Part shown: one piece after another, positions 33,060-43,358 of the stretch | Numbering within the stretch: position 1 is the stretch's first letter | Layout of the letters: each line of letters starts with the position of its first letter | Assembly (NCBI GenBank): GCA_018222835.1 | Contig: JAAEZN010000019.1 | Location: forward strand, 1-46,875 | DNA: 46,875 nucleotides | Source: Algicola sp. | GTDB lineage: Bacteria > Bacteroidota > Bacteroidia > Flavobacteriales > Flavobacteriaceae | Direction of reading: 5' to 3' | Made by a program: the position numbers and the translations under genes | The notes under the pieces: model-generated | Databases searched by the model: none | Seen by the model: the letters and a program-made list of their open reading frames with translations, nothing else | What the model was told of the DNA's origin: nothing

Positions 33060-35063
33060 TTATTTATATGATCTTGTCTTCAGTTCAATATTTTCGTACA
33101 CCAAATCTTCTTTGTGCAATTCGGCATCCTTTGGCTCGCCCTTGTATTCCCAAGCAGCCACGTATTTAAAGTTCTCGTCATCACGAAGCGCTTCACCCTC
33201 TTCGGTCTGATACTCCTCACGGAAGTGTCCTCCACAAGATTCGTTTCTGTGCAAGGCATCTTTTGCGAAAAGCTCTCCCAACTCCAAGAAATCGGCAACA
33301 CGACCGGCTTTTTCCAGCTCTTGGTTTTTAGAATCGATGCTTCCGGGGATTTTTACGTTCTCCCAGAAATCTTTTCTAAGGTCGGAAATCTCCTTAATGG
33401 CTTCTTTCAATTCCTTTTCGTTACGGGCCATACCACATTTGTTCCACATAATCTTGCCCAGTTTCTTGTGATAATAATCCACTGAATGTATTCCTGAACC
33501 GCCCATCAATTTTTCCATTCTGTCTCGAACCTGTTTTTCAGCTTCGTCAAACTCTTTGGAATCTGTGGGAATGGCTCCTGTTCTAATATCATCGGATAAG
33601 TAATCGCCGATTGTATATGGCAACACAAAATATCCATCGGCAAGGCCTTGCATTAATGCCGAAGCCCCCAAACGGTTGGCACCGTGGTCGCTAAAGTTGG
33701 CTTCTCCAGCAGCATAGCAACCAGGTATGGTAGTCTGTAAGTTATAATCGACCCAAAGACCTCCCATGGTATAGTGTACCGCAGGGTAGATCATCATTGG
33801 AGTTTTATATGGGTTCTGATCTACGATTTTTTCGTACATCTGGAAAAGGTTCCCGTACTTGGCCTCCACAACCTCTTCGCCCAATTTGGTGATGGTTGCT
33901 TTATCTGGGTTTTTAAGCCCGGAAGTCAAGGCCTTTTCTTTTCCATATCTTTCTATTGCCGATGCGAAATCCAAGAATACCGCCTCTCCGGTCTTGTTTA
34001 CACCAAAGCCTGCATCGCAACGTTCTTTGGCAGCTCTTGAAGCTACATCACGTGGGACAAGGTTACCAAAAGCAGGATACCTTCTTTCCAAATAGTAATC
34101 ACGATCTTCTTCGGCCAATTCGGTTGGTTTTAATCTTCCTTCACGAATGGCGATGGCATCTTCCATTTTCTTGGGCACCCAAATACGTCCGTCATTTCTA
34201 AGTGATTCGGACATCAAAGTCAATTTGGATTGATGGTCACCAGAAACAGGAATACAAGTTGGGTGAATCTGGGTGAAACATGGGTTGGCAAAAAAAGCCC
34301 CCTTGCGGTGTGCTCTCCAAGCGGCCATTACATTACTTCCCATGGCATTGGTAGAAAGGAAGAAAACGTTTCCATATCCTCCGGTTGCCAAGACAACGGC
34401 ATGTGCACTGTGTCTTTCAATTTCTCCGCTCACCAAGTCTCTTGCGATAATACCTCTTGCTTTGCCATCTACTAAAACCAAATCCATCATTTCGTGACGG
34501 TTGTAGGCTTGGATCTTACCACGGTTGATTTGGCGGTTCATGGCAGAATAGGCACCGAGCAACAATTGTTGTCCAGTTTGTCCTTTCGCATAAAAAGTTC
34601 TGGATACAAGCACCCCACCAAAGGAGCGGTTGTCCAACATGCCGCCATACTCACGGGCAAAAGGAACCCCTTGGGCCACACATTGATCAATAATATTGCC
34701 GGACACTTCCGCCAATCGGTAAACGTTTCCTTCACGGGAACGGTAGTCGCCTCCTTTTATGGTATCGTAGAAAAGGCGGTAGTTGCTATCGCCGTCTCCT
34801 TGATAATTCTTTGCTGCATTGATACCTCCTTGGGCAGCAATAGAGTGTGCCCTACGCGGTGAATCTTGATAGCAGAATGTTTTTACATTGTAACCCAGCT
34901 CGGCCAAAGTGGCGGCTGCGGCGCCACCTGCAAGCCCAGTACCCACAACGATAACATCGATGTTCCTTTTGTTGGCAGGGTTAACAAGATTGATATCGTT
35001 TTTATGTTTGGTCCATTTGTCGGCCAATGGCCCGGATGGAATTTTAGAATCCAATATGCCCAT
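33060..35063 (-). CDS. sdhA: Succinate dehydrogenase/fumarate reductase flavoprotein subunit
   Basis: SdhA oxidises succinate to fumarate using covalently bound FAD. The 667-residue protein has the FAD-binding [18 protein letters not shown], the flavinylation region [15 protein letters not shown], the substrate-site [10 protein letters not shown] and the later [21 protein letters not shown]. The length fits the longer Bacteroidota type paired with a single five-helix cytochrome b subunit. It lies 2 bases downstream of sdhC on the minus strand. Confidence 0.97.
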   Translation of the reverse strand: MGILDSKIPSGPLADKWTKHKNDINLVNPANKRNIDVIVVGTGLAGGAAAATLAELGYNVKTFCYQDSPRRAHSIAAQGGINAAKNYQGDGDSNYRLFYDTIKGGDYRSREGNVYRLAEVSGNIIDQCVAQGVPFAREYGGMLDNRSFGGVLVSRTFYAKGQTGQQLLLGAYSAMNRQINRGKIQAYNRHEMMDLVLVDGKARGIIARDLVSGEIERHSAHAVVLATGGYGNVFFLSTNAMGSNVMAAWRAHRKGAFFANPCFTQIHPTCIPVSGDHQSKLTLMSESLRNDGRIWVPKKMEDAIAIREGRLKPTELAEEDRDYYLERRYPAFGNLVPRDVASRAAKERCDAGFGVNKTGEAVFLDFASAIERYGKEKALTSGLKNPDKATITKLGEEVVEAKYGNLFQMYEKIVDQNPYKTPMMIYPAVHYTMGGLWVDYNLQTTIPGCYAAGEANFSDHGANRLGASALMQGLADGYFVLPYTIGDYLSDDIRTGAIPTDSKEFDEAEKQVRDRMEKLMGGSGIHSVDYYHKKLGKIMWNKCGMARNEKELKEAIKEISDLRKDFWENVKIPGSIDSKNQELEKAGRVADFLELGELFAKDALHRNESCGGHFREEYQTEEGEALRDDENFKYVAAWEYKGEPKDAELHKEDLVYENIELKTRSYK

Positions 35064-35065
35064 AC

Positions 35066-35731
35066 TTAATGTGTTATTGGGTTAAGGTGATGGTATATGG
35101 CGATAAATGCAAATGCCAAGGGTACCACTACCGCAAATATTTTAGCAAATCTTGTCAATCCCGCGGAGTATTTGTTGTTCAGCCCCATGGATTGAAACGA
35201 GGATGCAAAGCCGTGCCACAAGTGAAGGCTCAACAGTACAAAGGAAACAACGTAAAAAATTGTTCTCCAGAAGGGAGCAAACTTTTCTACGGTTTCGTGA
35301 TAGTAACGTGTTGGGTCTTCTGGGTTGGCCTCAATATATTTATAGGCCATTTCGTGCACCCAAAAATCGTAGAAGTGCAGAGCCAAGAAAGCAAGGATTA
35401 CCAGACCCGAGTAGATCATGTTCCTGGAAACCCATGGAGCATTGGCGCTACCCTTGTACTTGACATAACTTACGTCCCTAGCTTTTTTATTCCGGATTTC
35501 CAGAACAAAGCCCATTACGAAATGTACGATCACACCAATGATCAGAATAGGCTGCATCAAGAATTGGACTATCGGATTGTAGCCCATAAAATGGGATGCT
35601 TCATTAAAAAAATCGGGGGAAAATACCGAAGCCAAATTAATGGTGACGTGAAGAATCAAAAATGTGACCAAAAAAAGACCCGATAGGGCCATAACATATT
35701 TTCTGGCCAACGAAGATTTTATCAAACTCAT
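35066..35731 (-). CDS. sdhC: Succinate dehydrogenase cytochrome b558-type subunit
   Basis: The 221-residue membrane protein anchors SdhAB and carries two hemes b. It has five predicted membrane helices with His residues in the right setting ([52 protein letters not shown]). This single-subunit diheme type is usual in Bacteroidota with menaquinone. It is the first gene of the operon and has a clear promoter upstream. Confidence 0.95.
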   Translation of the reverse strand: MSLIKSSLARKYVMALSGLFLVTFLILHVTINLASVFSPDFFNEASHFMGYNPIVQFLMQPILIIGVIVHFVMGFVLEIRNKKARDVSYVKYKGSANAPWVSRNMIYSGLVILAFLALHFYDFWVHEMAYKYIEANPEDPTRYYHETVEKFAPFWRTIFYVVSFVLLSLHLWHGFASSFQSMGLNNKYSAGLTRFAKIFAVVVPLAFAFIAIYHHLNPITH

Positions 35732-35749
35732 TAGAAGTTAGTTTTTACA

Positions 35750-35781
35750 CAAATTTACGGCACGGATGAGTTTTTAACAAA
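35750..35781 (-). promoter_or_regulatory. Promoter of the sdh operon (Bacteroidota type)
   Basis: Read on the minus strand, TTTG (35781-35778) and TAAATTTG (35757-35750) are separated by 20 bases, close to the ideal TTTG-N19-TAnnTTTG. The sdhC start codon is 19 bases downstream. Confidence 0.72.
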
Positions 35782-35904
35782 CTTTCAACATCGCAAAGCG
35801 GGTTATTTAGACTCATTTTAAGCTACTGGGATTTAACGCTTCAGGATTCTTTTTTAGGATTTTTAACCGATATTACACTTGATAACCAAACCAATACAAA
35901 AAAC

Positions 35905-36795
35905 ATGGACGTTGCCCTGCTTTCCGTAAGTCTTAACGTGTATTCTACAGCTAGGATTGCGGAGGAGTTTGAGAAGGCCGGCCACTATGTTGAGCATATA
36001 GACCACACTAAATGTTCCGTGCTGTTGAGCGGGGATAGGCCACAAATTTTTTTTGAAGCAGAGAATATTACCGATGAGTTCGATGCCGTTGTGCCGAGAA
36101 TAGGTACTACGGTGACCAGACATGGTGCCGCAATCGTAAAACAGTTTGAATTGAACCATGTGTTCAGTACTGCAAAATCCCTTGGAATATTAAGAGCAAG
36201 AAACAAAGTGGCAACCTTGCAGTTGATGTCCAAAAAAGGAATTTCCGTTCCCAGAACAGTATTTTCTATTAATCCCAATAATGTGGAGCATCAAATTGAA
36301 CTGTTGGGTGGGGCTCCGGTAATAATTAAGTTGCAAGAAGGCACGCAAGGTAAGGGAGTGATTTTGGCCGAAAGTAAAAAATCTGCCAAGTCGGTCATTG
36401 ATACCTTATATAATATGAATACCAGTATTTTACTCCAAGAATATATAGAAGAGGCCAATGGGGAGGATTTAAGGATAATCGTGGTGGGCAATAAAATTGT
36501 GGCCAGCATGAAGCGCACCAGCGAAATGGATGATTTTAGATCTAATGTACACCGTGGTGCCGAGGTAGATATAGTGCAATTGACCCCAAGAGAAAAATAC
36601 ATGGCCATAAATGCGACAAAACATTTGGGCCTTGGGGTGGCGGGAGTAGATCTGATCAGGTCAAAAAATGGTCCACTGTTGATAGAGGTCAATGCTTCGC
36701 CCGGACTCAAGGGCATCGAAGCGGCAACTGGTGTAAATGTAGCCAAGGCCATAGTTCAGTTTGTAGAGAAAAACGGTAAACGAAATCGAAAATAG
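35905..36795 (+). CDS. rimK: ATP-grasp ligase RimK (ribosomal protein S6 glutamate ligase type)
   Basis: RimK adds glutamate residues to the C terminus of ribosomal protein S6. The 296-residue protein has the N-terminal domain and the ATP-grasp core (VIIKLQEGTQGKGVILAES, LLQEYIEEANGEDLRIIVVG, GVAGVDLIRSKNGPLLIEVNASPGLKGIE). Length and motifs match E. coli RimK. The frequent neighbour, a retropepsin-like protease, is not adjacent here. Its stop is 13 bases from the convergent gene at 36809. Confidence 0.93.
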   Translation: MDVALLSVSLNVYSTARIAEEFEKAGHYVEHIDHTKCSVLLSGDRPQIFFEAENITDEFDAVVPRIGTTVTRHGAAIVKQFELNHVFSTAKSLGILRARNKVATLQLMSKKGISVPRTVFSINPNNVEHQIELLGGAPVIIKLQEGTQGKGVILAESKKSAKSVIDTLYNMNTSILLQEYIEEANGEDLRIIVVGNKIVASMKRTSEMDDFRSNVHRGAEVDIVQLTPREKYMAINATKHLGLGVAGVDLIRSKNGPLLIEVNASPGLKGIEAATGVNVAKAIVQFVEKNGKRNRK

Positions 36796-36808
36796 CCCCC
36801 AAAAAGTT

Positions 36809-37240
36809 TTAAACGGACAGATCTATTTTTTTGTCAGTGACTTTGGATAGGCTAAACTTAATAGCGTTGTCAAGGTCGGAGAATTGACGAATTTTATTGC
36901 GAAAGAACATGCGTTCTAATACCACACTTGCCAGTCCACTTTTGTTATAGGCCACAATGGAATAAAATTCCAATTGGTGTCGATGCTTGTAGAATTTTAA
37001 CCAATCTGTGGGAACAACCGAGTAGTCATTGATTCGATTACTGATATAGGCGATGGGTTTGTCCTTTCCTAAAACTTGATAAGCTGCTGCTATAATTTTT
37101 TCGGCGATCGCCCAATTAAAAATTGCACCCTCTTTCATTTCGGAGATGACCAAACCTTCAAAAAAAAAGAATATCCCAAATTCGTATTCCCTGCTTTCCC
37201 GAATGTTCTTAAAAAACTCCAGCTCTCTAACGCTCTGCAT
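36809..37240 (-). CDS. Hypothetical alpha/beta protein
   Basis: The 143-residue protein has no signal peptide or membrane segment and I cannot place it. It alternates strands and helices (YEFGIFFFFEGLVISEMKEG, NWAIAEKIIAAAYQVLGKDK, PIAYISNRINDYSVVPTDW, QLEFYSIVAYNKSG), a layout reminiscent of the STAS/SpoIIAA fold. Conserved-looking acidic and aromatic residues suggest a real gene. It is convergent with rimK; 178 bases follow its start before the DUF2721 gene. Confidence 0.7.
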   Translation of the reverse strand: MQSVRELEFFKNIRESREYEFGIFFFFEGLVISEMKEGAIFNWAIAEKIIAAAYQVLGKDKPIAYISNRINDYSVVPTDWLKFYKHRHQLEFYSIVAYNKSGLASVVLERMFFRNKIRQFSDLDNAIKFSLSKVTDKKIDLSV

Positions 37241-37418
37241 AAAATCGCTCTTTTTTATGAATCCATAGTTTCGTCAAAAATAAAAGCAAGAAAAGGTTAT
37301 ATATGGTGTTGTTTTACCTATGGCCGTTTGCGATTGGCGCATTGGCCTTTTCAATTGACGGAGAATTAACCTGCGCCAGTTAAAAAAGAAGTATTCTTAC
37401 AAACGTAGTTTTAATGCC

Positions 37419-37811
37419 CTATTTTTTCTCCATATTCTTTAGTTGAATACCCAGTGCTTTTGTAGAAAGTTGCACCTCTAAAAGGGAGAGTACCAACGAG
37501 ACCATTAAAAAAACCAGGCTGATGCCAAAGATTACATTGGCCCAAACTTGCATTTCTACATATATCAAAAACATGGTGACTGCAGCCAATAAAAAACTGA
37601 TTATAGCAGAGGCCTGCATGTTTTTGATTATGCCCAAGCGGGAACGCAATTGGTTGATTTGTTGTTTTAGGGGCTGGGCCGAAGTTTCCTCGAACTGTTT
37701 ATGCAACTGTCGTATTAAAGCGGCAATAGCTAAATAACGAGCATTGTAAGCCAACATGGTCAACGAAATGGCCGGGAAAAGCAGAGCGGGAATGCTTAGG
37801 CTGAGTTGCAT
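37419..37811 (-). CDS. DUF2721 family membrane protein
   Basis: The 130-residue protein has three predicted membrane segments, the first containing the family signature ISLTMLAYNARYLAIAALIR, then a polar helix (LKQQINQLRSRLGIIKNMQ) and two further helices. DUF2721 proteins are small inner-membrane proteins without known function. It is divergent from the aminopeptidase gene with 79 bases between starts. Confidence 0.85.
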   Translation of the reverse strand: MQLSLSIPALLFPAISLTMLAYNARYLAIAALIRQLHKQFEETSAQPLKQQINQLRSRLGIIKNMQASAIISFLLAAVTMFLIYVEMQVWANVIFGISLVFLMVSLVLSLLEVQLSTKALGIQLKNMEKK

Positions 37812-37890
37812 TATTTTAATTTGAAAGGAAAGGTAAGAATTTGTGATCGGTATAGCAATTACCTAAATTTGAGCAAATCAAAATATAGAT

Positions 37891-39183
37891 ATGAAATACG
37901 ATCAAATAGACAGCAATCTTTTTGTGAAGAACCGCAAGAAATTCACTGCTTACATGAGGCCAAAAAGTATTGCGGTATTTAACTCGAACGATATTTACCC
38001 TATAGGTGCCGATAGTACCTTGCCCTTTGAGCAGGACAGGGATATTTTTTATCTGAGCGGAGCCGATCAAGAAGAAACCATTTTGCTGCTTTTTCCTGAT
38101 GCAATAGACCCAAAGCATAGGGAGATTTTATTTGTTAGGGAGACCAATGATCATATCGCGGTTTGGGAAGGGGCCAAGCTTACCAAGGAAAAAGCTACAG
38201 AAGTATCGGGAATCGAAACTATTTATTGGCTTACGGATTTTGATAAAATCTTTTTTGATTTGATGACAGAGGCCGACACCATATATTTTAACACCAACGA
38301 ACATTACCGTCAAGCAGTGGAGACCCAAACTCGGGAAGACCGCTTTATTGAAAAGGTAAAGAAAGAATATCCGGCACACCAATGGGCCAAGAGTAACCCC
38401 ATTCTGCAAAAAATTCGAGGAGTCAAGGAGCCAGAGGAAGTAGCAATAATGCAAAGAGCGTGTGATATTACCGAAAAAGGGTTTAGACGAGTACTGGCTT
38501 TTGTAGAACCGGGAGTCTGGGAACACGAGATAGAGGCAGAGTATCTGCACGAATTTATTCGTAATCGTTCCAAGGGGTTCGCATATAGCCCCATAATCGC
38601 ATCGGGAGGTAATGCCAACGTATTGCACTATATTGAGAATAACCAGCAAACAAAGGCTGGAGATTTAATTTTGATGGACCTTGCCGCAGAGTACGCCAAT
38701 TATTCCAGCGATATGACCCGAACTATCCCTGTGAGCGGTAGGTTTACGACACGACAAAAAGAGGTGTACAGTGCGGTTCTCCGCGTAAAAGATGAAGCCA
38801 CAAAAATGTTGGTGCCCGGAACCATTTGGGCGGAATACCATAAGGAAGTTGGAAAACTCATGACCTCGGAACTCATAGGACTTGGGTTATTGGACAAAGC
38901 GGATGTACAGAACGAAAACCCCGATTGGCCAGCATACAAAAAATACTTTATGCATGGCACCAGTCACCATATTGGATTGAACACCCATGATTATGGAGAG
39001 CTTAAAACCCCGATGAAACCAAATATGGTATTCACGGTAGAACCTGGAATTTATATTCCCGCGGAGGGCATGGGCATTCGTTTGGAAGATGATGTGGTAA
39101 TCCAAGAAAACGGGGAGCCGTTCAATTTAATGCGCAACATACCGATTGAAATTGAAGAGATAGAGGAGTTGATGAATAGTTGA
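37891..39183 (+). CDS. pepP: Xaa-Pro aminopeptidase (aminopeptidase P)
   Basis: This cytoplasmic M24 peptidase releases N-terminal residues that precede proline. It has 430 residues with an N-terminal creatinase-like domain and a pita-bread domain carrying all five metal ligands: D263 and D274 in LMDLAAEYANYSSDMTR, H359 in TSHHIGLNTHD, E384 in VEPGIYIP and E399 in IRLEDDVV. Length matches E. coli PepP. The next gene is a short membrane protein on the same strand. Confidence 0.95.
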   Translation: MKYDQIDSNLFVKNRKKFTAYMRPKSIAVFNSNDIYPIGADSTLPFEQDRDIFYLSGADQEETILLLFPDAIDPKHREILFVRETNDHIAVWEGAKLTKEKATEVSGIETIYWLTDFDKIFFDLMTEADTIYFNTNEHYRQAVETQTREDRFIEKVKKEYPAHQWAKSNPILQKIRGVKEPEEVAIMQRACDITEKGFRRVLAFVEPGVWEHEIEAEYLHEFIRNRSKGFAYSPIIASGGNANVLHYIENNQQTKAGDLILMDLAAEYANYSSDMTRTIPVSGRFTTRQKEVYSAVLRVKDEATKMLVPGTIWAEYHKEVGKLMTSELIGLGLLDKADVQNENPDWPAYKKYFMHGTSHHIGLNTHDYGELKTPMKPNMVFTVEPGIYIPAEGMGIRLEDDVVIQENGEPFNLMRNIPIEIEEIEELMNS

Positions 39184-39253
39184 TCTGTGAATTAGAGCAG
39201 AAGAGGGATTAATTAATCTCTCCCTTTGATCAACTTTGTTAAAAATAATCTAT

Positions 39254-39427
39254 ATGAACCTAATTTGGTTGATTCAACAAACAGATATTGAAAAAAAGAT
39301 AAAGGAAGCTCCCGATAGCGCATACGAAATAGGTGTGGTGATCGGGAGTTACCTTCCTTTTGTGGTTTTGGCAGGAATCGCCTACGCCATATACTACTAC
39401 AACAAAAAGAAACGTGGTTCCGAATAA
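39254..39427 (+). CDS. Small single-pass membrane protein
   Basis: The ATG at 39254 gives 57 residues; a TTG six codons upstream is less likely. It has a short polar N-terminal part (NLIWLIQQTDIEKKIKEAPDS), one membrane helix (about 28-47, VVIGSYLPFVVLAGIAYAIY) and a basic tail (YYNKKKRGSE), so the tail should face the cytoplasm. I do not recognise a family. It lies 70 bases after pepP, probably on the same transcript. Confidence 0.6.
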   Translation: MNLIWLIQQTDIEKKIKEAPDSAYEIGVVIGSYLPFVVLAGIAYAIYYYNKKKRGSE

Positions 39428-39526
39428 AACAGTTGAGGCACTTTATCTTTTTTGTAAAAACCTCCTCTTAATATCATTTTAAGACTTGGGGCTATACGAT
39501 GGTTTTAATGATTCTCTTTCTTGGTC

Positions 39527-39557
39527 TTGTGACCTTTATTTGAATACTATAACTTTA
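39527..39557 (+). promoter_or_regulatory. Possible promoter of the esterase gene
   Basis: TTG at 39527-39529 and TAACTTTA at 39550-39557 approach the Bacteroidota -33/-7 form with 20 bases between; the last -7 base is A instead of G. Confidence 0.35.
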
Positions 39558-39584
39558 GATTTTATCAATTAATCAGATGTAAAA

Positions 39585-40820
39585 ATGTCCAAAACAACCT
39601 TAATCTTCTCGTTATTCGTGATGTCCGCTTTGACCATAAATGCAAATCCTAAAAATATAGTTGTTCAGGAAACCTTTAAGGTAACGCAAGTTTCCCCAGA
39701 GCATGGTTCGTATGTGGTTACTCCGGAGGTTCCCGCAGATGGAATGGTGCCGTCCGGTACAGAACTTACCGTAACGGCAACGGCTGCGAAGGGATATAGT
39801 TTGGACGCAGTTTATTACACATTTAAAGGGGGGCTTTGGGGCACGCTAAGCATAGAGAGCTTTGAGCCTACCATAAAAATAACAGTGGACAGGGATTTGA
39901 CCTTGGGAGCTGTTTTTGTGGAAAACAGTTTGGTGGAAAATCTTAATATAATACATAATGTGGTATATGCGCAACCGGGTAAAAAGCCTTTAAAGTATGA
40001 TGTATTTTCGCCCAAAGGGGCCAAAAATTTACCCATGGCCATAATTGTGCACGGAGGCGGATGGTCCTCCAACAACGAAGATATTATGAGGGGCTTGGCA
40101 AGGGAATTGGCAAAAGACAATCGGTATGTGGTTTTTAGCATTGATTACCGGTGGATAAACCAATTGGACGGGGACGAAGAGCCCAATTCAATGCACGAAC
40201 TGATCGAAGATGTGTTTGGGGCAATTGCACATATACAGGAACATGCTTCCAAATATGGGGGAGACCCCGATCGTATCGCGGTTACGGGAGACAGTGCAGG
40301 GGGGCATTTATCGGCTTCGGCGGCAATTTTAAGTTCATTGATCGGAGATGGTGGTTTTGGTGAAACCGAAGGGGTTTATGAGTTTAATCCAACCTATATT
40401 CCCAAAGGGAAAACTGTGGAAGAAGTCCGTTCTCATATTATGGAAGCAGTGAAAGTAGCCGCCCCTAGCTATGGTCTTTATAGCGCTCGGGATTTTAAAC
40501 AATTTATAGGCGAAGCAGAACCAGAATACCTGGACGCAGTATCTCCAGTGTCCCACGTGCCGAATATCGCCGAAAGGGCCGTTCCGCACTTTATGGTCAG
40601 GGGGACTGAGGATGGCTTGGTCACCCAGAGCGTAGTGCAGCCATATGTTCAAAAACTAAACGAACAAGGACAAACAGTAAAAAACATAGAAGTTGAAGGA
40701 GCAGGACATGCTTTTTTTGACTGGAAACCCGATGCGCGGACCAGAGCGACCTTTAAGAAGTTCGGTGTTCCGTATGCTGCCCAGATGAAATCTTTTTTTG
40801 ATACTGTTTTTTATAAGTAA
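39585..40820 (+). CDS. Exported alpha/beta-hydrolase esterase with an N-terminal InlB-type repeat domain
   Basis: The 411-residue protein begins with a signal peptide (about 1-20, ending NANPK). Residues about 30-110 resemble the divergent InlB B-repeat (VSPEHGSYVVTPEVPADG, GTELTVTATAAKGYSLDAVY, LTLGAVFVEN). The rest is an alpha/beta hydrolase of the BD-FAE/carboxylesterase kind: oxyanion HGGGW (156-160), nucleophile S237 in GDSAGG, D343 and H375. It probably removes acyl groups from small molecules or polysaccharides outside the inner membrane. The methyltransferase gene follows after 6 bases. Confidence 0.88.
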   Translation: MSKTTLIFSLFVMSALTINANPKNIVVQETFKVTQVSPEHGSYVVTPEVPADGMVPSGTELTVTATAAKGYSLDAVYYTFKGGLWGTLSIESFEPTIKITVDRDLTLGAVFVENSLVENLNIIHNVVYAQPGKKPLKYDVFSPKGAKNLPMAIIVHGGGWSSNNEDIMRGLARELAKDNRYVVFSIDYRWINQLDGDEEPNSMHELIEDVFGAIAHIQEHASKYGGDPDRIAVTGDSAGGHLSASAAILSSLIGDGGFGETEGVYEFNPTYIPKGKTVEEVRSHIMEAVKVAAPSYGLYSARDFKQFIGEAEPEYLDAVSPVSHVPNIAERAVPHFMVRGTEDGLVTQSVVQPYVQKLNEQGQTVKNIEVEGAGHAFFDWKPDARTRATFKKFGVPYAAQMKSFFDTVFYK

Positions 40821-40826
40821 TTAAGA

Positions 40827-41432
40827 ATGTTGGATAGAAAAGATCATTGGGAAACCGTTTATGGGACAAAGAAACCAGATGAGGTAAGTTGGACCCAAGA
40901 TGTCCCAAAAATATCTCTGGAATTGATACACGCTTTTAATTTGGAGAAGAGCGCCAAAATTATTGATGTGGGAGGAGGTGATAGTAAGTTGGTCGATTTT
41001 TTACTGAACGAAGGTTTTGATAATATTACGGTACTTGATATTTCGGGAAAGGCAATTGAAAGAGCTCAAATGAGGTTGGGTGAGAAGGCTCAAAAAGTAA
41101 CATGGATCGAGTGCGATATAACTGAATTTAAACCCAAAGAAACCTATGATGTTTGGCACGACAGGGCGGCATTTCATTTTTTGACCCAACAAGATCAGGT
41201 TCAGGCTTATGTGAATTTGGTAGAAAAAGCAGTATCAGATTATTTGATTCTAGGTACATTTTCCGAAAACGGCCCCAAAAAGTGCAGTGGTCTGGATATT
41301 AAACAATACAATGAAGATCAAATGGCGGGAACGTTTCAAGATTTCACAAAAATCACATGCCAGACCAAAGATCATGTTACTCCTTTTGGCACTACACAGA
41401 ATTTTATCTTTTGCAGCTTTAAGAGAAAGTAA
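40827..41432 (+). CDS. Class I SAM-dependent methyltransferase
   Basis: The 201-residue protein has the Rossmann methyltransferase motifs: IIDVGGGDSKLVDFLL (motif I), ITVLDISGKAIERAQ (acidic loop), WIECDITEF and YDVWHDRAAFHFL. The WHDRAAFHFL segment is typical of small thiol- or metalloid-type methyltransferases. The substrate is unknown. It lies 6 bases after the esterase gene and converges on brnQ with no space between the stops. Confidence 0.88.
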   Translation: MLDRKDHWETVYGTKKPDEVSWTQDVPKISLELIHAFNLEKSAKIIDVGGGDSKLVDFLLNEGFDNITVLDISGKAIERAQMRLGEKAQKVTWIECDITEFKPKETYDVWHDRAAFHFLTQQDQVQAYVNLVEKAVSDYLILGTFSENGPKKCSGLDIKQYNEDQMAGTFQDFTKITCQTKDHVTPFGTTQNFIFCSFKRK

Positions 41433-42755
41433 TTAGGTTTTGGCGGCCATCTGTTTGCCATCAATCATGTTGAAAATTAGAAAAGCCACTAATGCGGGCA
41501 GCACCCAACCTAGCTGATATTCACTAAAAGGTATCCAATTTACAAAAGGATCCATTTGCTCGCCCAACCCTATGCTTCCCAAGAAATCGGGAATACTGAA
41601 CAAAATGGTAACGCCCACTACTCGTTTAAAGACTTTGGACGAACTCCATTTTTCTGGGATCACATTCAATAGAATCAAGATAATTGTGATCGGATAAATA
41701 AACATAAGTACCGGTACAGCTACTTGTATAATGTAGCTCACATCAAATTGCCCCACCAATATACCCAGTAAGCAACCAATAAGCGCGGTAACCCTGTACG
41801 CCATTTCCGAATTGTTGAATCGGCCCTTTATAAAGTCGGCCGCACCCGTTACTATACCTACTGCGGTGGTAAAGCAAGCAAAACTTACCAAAACACTTAG
41901 TAAAAAGTTGCCTTTTTGTCCTAAGGTTTCTGCGCTGATGCCGCGCAAAAGTGCGGTTCTGGAAATATCATTATCAAAAGCCCCCCCGAACAGTGCCCCG
42001 GTTAAGATCAATCCTCCATAAATTAAAAATAAACCTATTCCTGCCCAAAGCCCTGCTCTTGCAATAAGCGCTTTCTTTTCTTGGAAGGAAGCAGTTTTTT
42101 CTTTCATGTTGATGGATATAATGATAACGGCTCCAACCACCACCGCTCCAATTGCATCAAAAGTTTGGTAACCTTCCAAAATGCCCATACTAAAAGGTCT
42201 CTCCATTTCTGAAGCTACAAAATCAAAATCCACGGTAAAGATTGTGGTTGCAATGATTGCCATTAGAATAATTAGGATGCCAGGGGTCAATAATTTGCCC
42301 AATAGGTCCAATACTTTAGAACGATTGATTGCAAAAGCAAATACCAGAACAAAGTATATGAGACTAGTTAGTAGCGATGAAGAGTTCCAAAAGGGTTGAA
42401 TTGCCATTTCATGTGTTACGGAGGCTGTTCTTGGCGAAGGTAAGGCAATGGCAATGGCATAAATTATGTAGCAGTAGATCGCACTGAACAAAGGAGATAC
42501 CTTTTTGGCAAAATCGAATAGCGTTCCTTGGAGTTTAGCGTGGGCCATAATCCCTAAAATTGGGATGAGCACTCCCGATATACAGAAGCCTAGGGTGACG
42601 AGCCACCATAGATTTCCCGATTTGAATCCTAATAAAGAAGGCAAAACTAAATTTCCTGCACCAAAAAAGAGGGAGAAAAGCGCAAATGCGGTTACGGTTA
42701 ACGTTTTTTTATTCTGTCGTTGTTGATAATTTGTTTTCAATATGGTATCTTTCAA
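41433..42755 (-). CDS. brnQ: Branched-chain amino acid carrier (BrnQ family)
   Basis: This inner-membrane symporter takes up leucine, isoleucine and valine with Na+ or H+. The 440-residue protein has about 12 membrane segments and begins with TVTAFALFSLFFGAGNLVLPSL, the BrnQ family signature; later AIALPSPRTASVTHEMA and GIVTGAADFIKGRF are also typical. The start at 42755 is the first ATG before the signature. It has a 229-base AT-rich upstream region shared with a divergent small gene. Confidence 0.93.
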   Translation of the reverse strand: MKDTILKTNYQQRQNKKTLTVTAFALFSLFFGAGNLVLPSLLGFKSGNLWWLVTLGFCISGVLIPILGIMAHAKLQGTLFDFAKKVSPLFSAIYCYIIYAIAIALPSPRTASVTHEMAIQPFWNSSSLLTSLIYFVLVFAFAINRSKVLDLLGKLLTPGILIILMAIIATTIFTVDFDFVASEMERPFSMGILEGYQTFDAIGAVVVGAVIIISINMKEKTASFQEKKALIARAGLWAGIGLFLIYGGLILTGALFGGAFDNDISRTALLRGISAETLGQKGNFLLSVLVSFACFTTAVGIVTGAADFIKGRFNNSEMAYRVTALIGCLLGILVGQFDVSYIIQVAVPVLMFIYPITIILILLNVIPEKWSSSKVFKRVVGVTILFSIPDFLGSIGLGEQMDPFVNWIPFSEYQLGWVLPALVAFLIFNMIDGKQMAAKT

Positions 42756-42984
42756 AAGCGTTTTTGAGCGGAAAAAGATGTCTTTTTGTCGATTTTATGG
42801 TATTTCATCGAAAAAAATATTTTATCGATGTGTTCACAAAATAAAAAGTTATTAACATTCGTTCCATTAAAAAAGAGTAACCTCGTAAAATTATTTATAT
42901 AACAAAAAATTACTAGTAACCAATTTAAGCATTTTTCGAAGCCCCATTTCGTCATCCATTGCTTTTCTTCAAACAAACCAGCGT

Positions 42985-43239
42985 ATGAAAACATCTACTA
43001 CTCAGCATGGCAAAAAATTCTCTTCGTTCTTTTGTAGTCTGTTCGGGCACCATTATGTGGTTTCCAAAAAAGTAACAGAACATATTAAAGAATATAAATG
43101 CATCCATTGTCAAAAACAGGTTACAACGGATGTCAGCGGAAAACTATCCGCCTTAACGCCTCAAATGCAAGAGATAAACAGTACATTGGAAGATATGTAC
43201 AGAAAACGAAAAAGTAGGGTGGTGCACCAAGTGGCATAG
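42985..43239 (+). CDS. Small zinc-ribbon-like protein
   Basis: The 84-residue protein contains CSLFGHHYVVSKKVTEHIKEY and CIHCQKQVTTD, giving Cys-x(n)-His-His and a CxxC pair that could bind one zinc ion. The second half is a polar helix ending in a basic tail (MYRKRKSRVVHQVA). Similar short proteins are common as hypotheticals in Flavobacteriaceae. The function is unknown; nucleic-acid binding is possible because of the basic tail. It is divergent from brnQ and convergent with thiL. Confidence 0.7.
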   Translation: MKTSTTQHGKKFSSFFCSLFGHHYVVSKKVTEHIKEYKCIHCQKQVTTDVSGKLSALTPQMQEINSTLEDMYRKRKSRVVHQVA

Positions 43240-43358
43240 CCCTATTTCTTTTTAGAAAAAGGCCCAAATCTTATCCCGGAAACTTAAGTAATTACCTGCT
43301 GCTACTGGTTGCGTGCCCCAATACCATGTTGTAGGGAAATCTTGATTTTCGGGATTTT

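Noticed and set aside
35069..35686. Open frame of 205 codons on the plus strand
   Set aside because: It is antisense to sdhC, which has a promoter, heme-binding His and the correct position before sdhA.
36291..36752. Open frame of 153 codons on the minus strand
   Set aside because: It is antisense to rimK over the ATP-grasp core, which is well supported.
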